DNA of 7,311 nt from Ignavibacteria bacterium UBA6688 (lineage in GTDB: Bacteria > Bacteroidota > Ignavibacteria > UBA10030). The stretch spans positions 1 to 7,311 of the forward strand of contig DKJQ01000105.1 of NCBI GenBank assembly GCA_002454845.1. Reading direction: 5' to 3'. Positions 5,935 to 7,311 of the stretch are shown here, one piece after another. A program made the translations under genes and the position numbers. Below the pieces are notes generated by a model. The model did not search any database. It worked only from the letters and a program-made list of their open reading frames with translations, and was not told the DNA's origin. The stretch's first letter is position 1, and each line of letters starts with the position of its first letter.

Positions 5935-6324
5935 TTACGCCAGAAGCTTCTTCCGAAGCTTCGTGGGAAGTCCCTTCACAACCTGTTCGTACGAGTGGTC
6001 GATCATCTTCAGGATTTCCCCGGAGAGAATGCTCCCATCAAGCACGACCGTATTCCAATGCTTCTTGTTCATATGATACCCGGGCGTTACGGCGTCGTAC
6101 TGCTCCCGCAGTTCGATGGCATGGTCCGGATCGCACTTAAGGTTGAGGGAAAGCGGATGCTCTTCCACCCTGGTCAGGAGGAACACCTTTCCCTCCACCT
6201 TGTAGACCAGGACATCCTCACCAAACGGAAACTCCCCTGTAATCTTCCCTTTCTTCTTCAGACAATGATCCTGAATGGTCGCGAGTCTCATGGAAATCAG
6301 TTCCTTCCCTGCTGGGCCAATCAT
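5935..6324 (-). CDS. MmcQ/YjbR family protein
   Basis: A 129-aa protein of the MmcQ/YjbR family (PF04237; small double-wing fold, often called DNA-binding although the biochemical role is not established). Signature stretches are FPFGEDVLVYKVEGKVFLL (32-50), HPLSLNLKCDPDHAIELREQY (56-76), PGYHMNKKHWNTVVLDGS (81-98) and the basic end LPTKLRKKLLA. The ATG at 6324 overlaps the stop of the upstream aldolase in an ATGA, which argues for translational coupling and for this start. A second in-frame ATG at 6291 (MRLATIQDHCL) begins where most family members do and has a purine-rich AAGGA about 10 nt upstream, so the true start may be there. It is presumably cytoplasmic. The gene is followed 20 bp later by the shared terminator. 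Confidence 0.9.
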   Translation of the reverse strand: MIGPAGKELISMRLATIQDHCLKKKGKITGEFPFGEDVLVYKVEGKVFLLTRVEEHPLSLNLKCDPDHAIELREQYDAVTPGYHMNKKHWNTVVLDGSILSGEILKMIDHSYEQVVKGLPTKLRKKLLA

Positions 6325-7115
6325 TTTCCCTTGTCGCCACGGATCGTACTCACGGCACCGGCAGTGGCTGACGTGAGGATGCCGATCTCGGAATTGTAGC
6401 TCACCATCCTCATCCCCTTCTTCGACCAGAAGGTCGCCTGGTTCAACACGTTAATATGAATGGCGGGAACCACGTTGTGGCGTTTGCAGGCTTCGATGAC
6501 CGATTCAATCGCAGATATCAGGATCGAAGCCTCCATGTTCCCCGGGACTCCCAGCGAAACCGATAAGTCTGTCGGACCCACGAGCGCCACATCCACCCCC
6601 TCGACTCCGAGGATCTCATCGACCGATTCCAGCGCTTGCTTCGTCTCGATCTGGACGATCAGGAGCGATTCCCTGTTGGCATCCTGCATCGCCAGGCTCA
6701 CATCGCCGGCCTTCATATCTGTATGACCGCGCCCCACAACACTTCCCCTGATTCCCAGCGGAGGATACTTCATCATCCGGATTGCGTCACGCACCTGTTG
6801 CGCGTGCGTGATTCGCGGAACCATGATCCCCTGGGCTCCGCCGTCGAGGGGGCCGGTGATGTGGGCGTAGGTGATATCCGGGACGCGCACAATCGGGGTC
6901 ACTCCGGCATGCCGGGCAGCTCTCGAAAGATCGGCAAGCGTTTCCACGTTGAAAGGCCCATGCTCGCCATCGATTAAAACGAAGTCGAGACCTGCATTGG
7001 CAAAAACTTGCATGATGGATGTTTGGCGAACTTCGACGAGCATGACACCGAGGAGAGATTTGCCTTCCCGCAGGGCGCTCTTTGCTTTGTTCGTTGGGAT
7101 GATGGAATCAGGCAT
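6321..7115 (-). CDS. HpcH/HpaI family aldolase/lyase
   Basis: A 264-aa class II (metal-dependent) aldolase of the HpcH/HpaI family (PF03328), related to 4-hydroxy-2-oxo-heptane-1,7-dioate aldolase. The barrel shows the known active-site set in order: DGEHGPF with His52, VRVPD with Arg77, QIET with Gln155 and Glu157, and GPTDLS with Asp183. The Glu and Asp are the metal ligands, and the His and Arg belong to the catalytic site in characterised relatives. GAQGIMVPRI (93-102) and YPPLGIRG (117-124) are further family motifs. Such enzymes cleave or form 4-hydroxy-2-oxo acids, usually with pyruvate as one partner; the exact substrate here is not predictable. Start ATG 7115 is preceded by AAAGGT about 5 nt upstream, and the length is normal for the family. 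It is the first gene of a two-gene operon with the YjbR-family gene. Confidence 0.93.
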   Translation of the reverse strand: MPDSIIPTNKAKSALREGKSLLGVMLVEVRQTSIMQVFANAGLDFVLIDGEHGPFNVETLADLSRAARHAGVTPIVRVPDITYAHITGPLDGGAQGIMVPRITHAQQVRDAIRMMKYPPLGIRGSVVGRGHTDMKAGDVSLAMQDANRESLLIVQIETKQALESVDEILGVEGVDVALVGPTDLSVSLGVPGNMEASILISAIESVIEACKRHNVVPAIHINVLNQATFWSKKGMRMVSYNSEIGILTSATAGAVSTIRGDKGK

Positions 7116-7171
7116 ACGGACCTTTCGTTTCGTTCAGTATGTAATTAGAAGCTATCTCAAAAACCCCCATA

Positions 7172-7304
7172 AGTCATTGCGAGGAGTCCGAGTCCCGTCG
7201 AAGTAAACGACCTCGACGGGATAAACTCCGCGAAGGACGACGAAGCAATCTCATCTGCGCGGATTAGATTGCTTCACCCCGATAAATCGGGGTTCGCAAT
7301 GACT
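7172..7304. repeat. Compound inverted-repeat element (MITE- or REP-like)
   Basis: A 133-bp non-coding unit bounded by a perfect 11-bp inverted repeat, AGTCATTGCGA (7172-7182) and TCGCAATGACT (7294-7304). Inside are three further hairpins: TCCCGTCGA/TCGACGGGA (7193-7201 and 7213-7221), GAAGCAATCT/AGATTGCTTC (7242-7251 and 7266-7275, extended by ATC/GAT after one mismatch), and CCCCGAT/ATCGGGG (7277-7283 and 7286-7292). No reading frame of note lies within it. The ends and the GAAGCAATCT core resemble a dispersed intergenic repeat that I recall from many environmental bacterial genomes. It sits about 57 bp upstream of the aldolase start. Confidence 0.75.
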
Positions 7305-7311
7305 GTGTTGC

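Noticed and set aside
7172..7304. CRISPR-like repeats at the right edge
   Set aside because: The repeats are inverted and nested, not direct and regularly spaced, and no spacer pattern is present.

Overview
The window is a stretch of bacterial chromosome of moderately high GC. It carries ordinary, mostly envelope-associated genes, with no rRNA, tRNA, CRISPR array, transposase or phage gene visible. Purine-rich Shine-Dalgarno sites sit ahead of the genes at 548 (minus), 3832 (minus) and 5287 (plus), so initiation is canonical. The combination of secreted dienelactone hydrolase, LemA plus DUF2207, a signal-anchored amidohydrolase and an HpaI-type aldolase suggests a free-living heterotroph. I lean weakly towards the Ignavibacteriota/Bacteroidota neighbourhood or another environmental Gram-negative phylum. 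The lipoprotein with a clear lipobox fits this, but the sequence alone does not settle the phylum.

Layout. (1) 1-548, minus: 5' part of an exported dienelactone hydrolase, running off the left edge. (2) 549-789: a gap between divergent genes with a candidate promoter for the hydrolase. (3) 790-3268, plus: a two-gene operon, LemA and then a DUF2207 membrane protein with a glycine-only C-terminal tail. (4) 3275-3832, minus: a small lipoprotein of unknown function, converging on the DUF2207 gene with only 6 bp between the stops. (5) 3833-4043: divergent intergenic region with a promoter-like pair for the lipoprotein. (6) 4044-5144, plus: a metal-dependent amidohydrolase with a hydrophobic N-terminus. 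(7) 5287-5739, plus: a half-size EamA (DMT) permease. (8) 5740-5934: a gap with no gene, containing a strong hairpin at 5885-5915 with an A-tract on one side and a T-tract on the other, which should terminate both converging transcripts. (9) 5935-7115, minus: an HpcH/HpaI-family aldolase translationally coupled, through an ATGA stop/start overlap, to a MmcQ/YjbR-family protein. (10) 7116-7311: no gene; most of it is a compound inverted-repeat element with perfect 11-bp terminal arms and three internal hairpins, resembling a non-autonomous dispersed repeat.

The only gene sets with internal evidence of joint function are LemA/DUF2207 and aldolase/YjbR. The other genes look like independent transcription units. 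I did not find a convincing new multi-gene system. The items best worth checking are the terminal repeat element, the uncharacterised lipoprotein and the aldolase/YjbR coupling.
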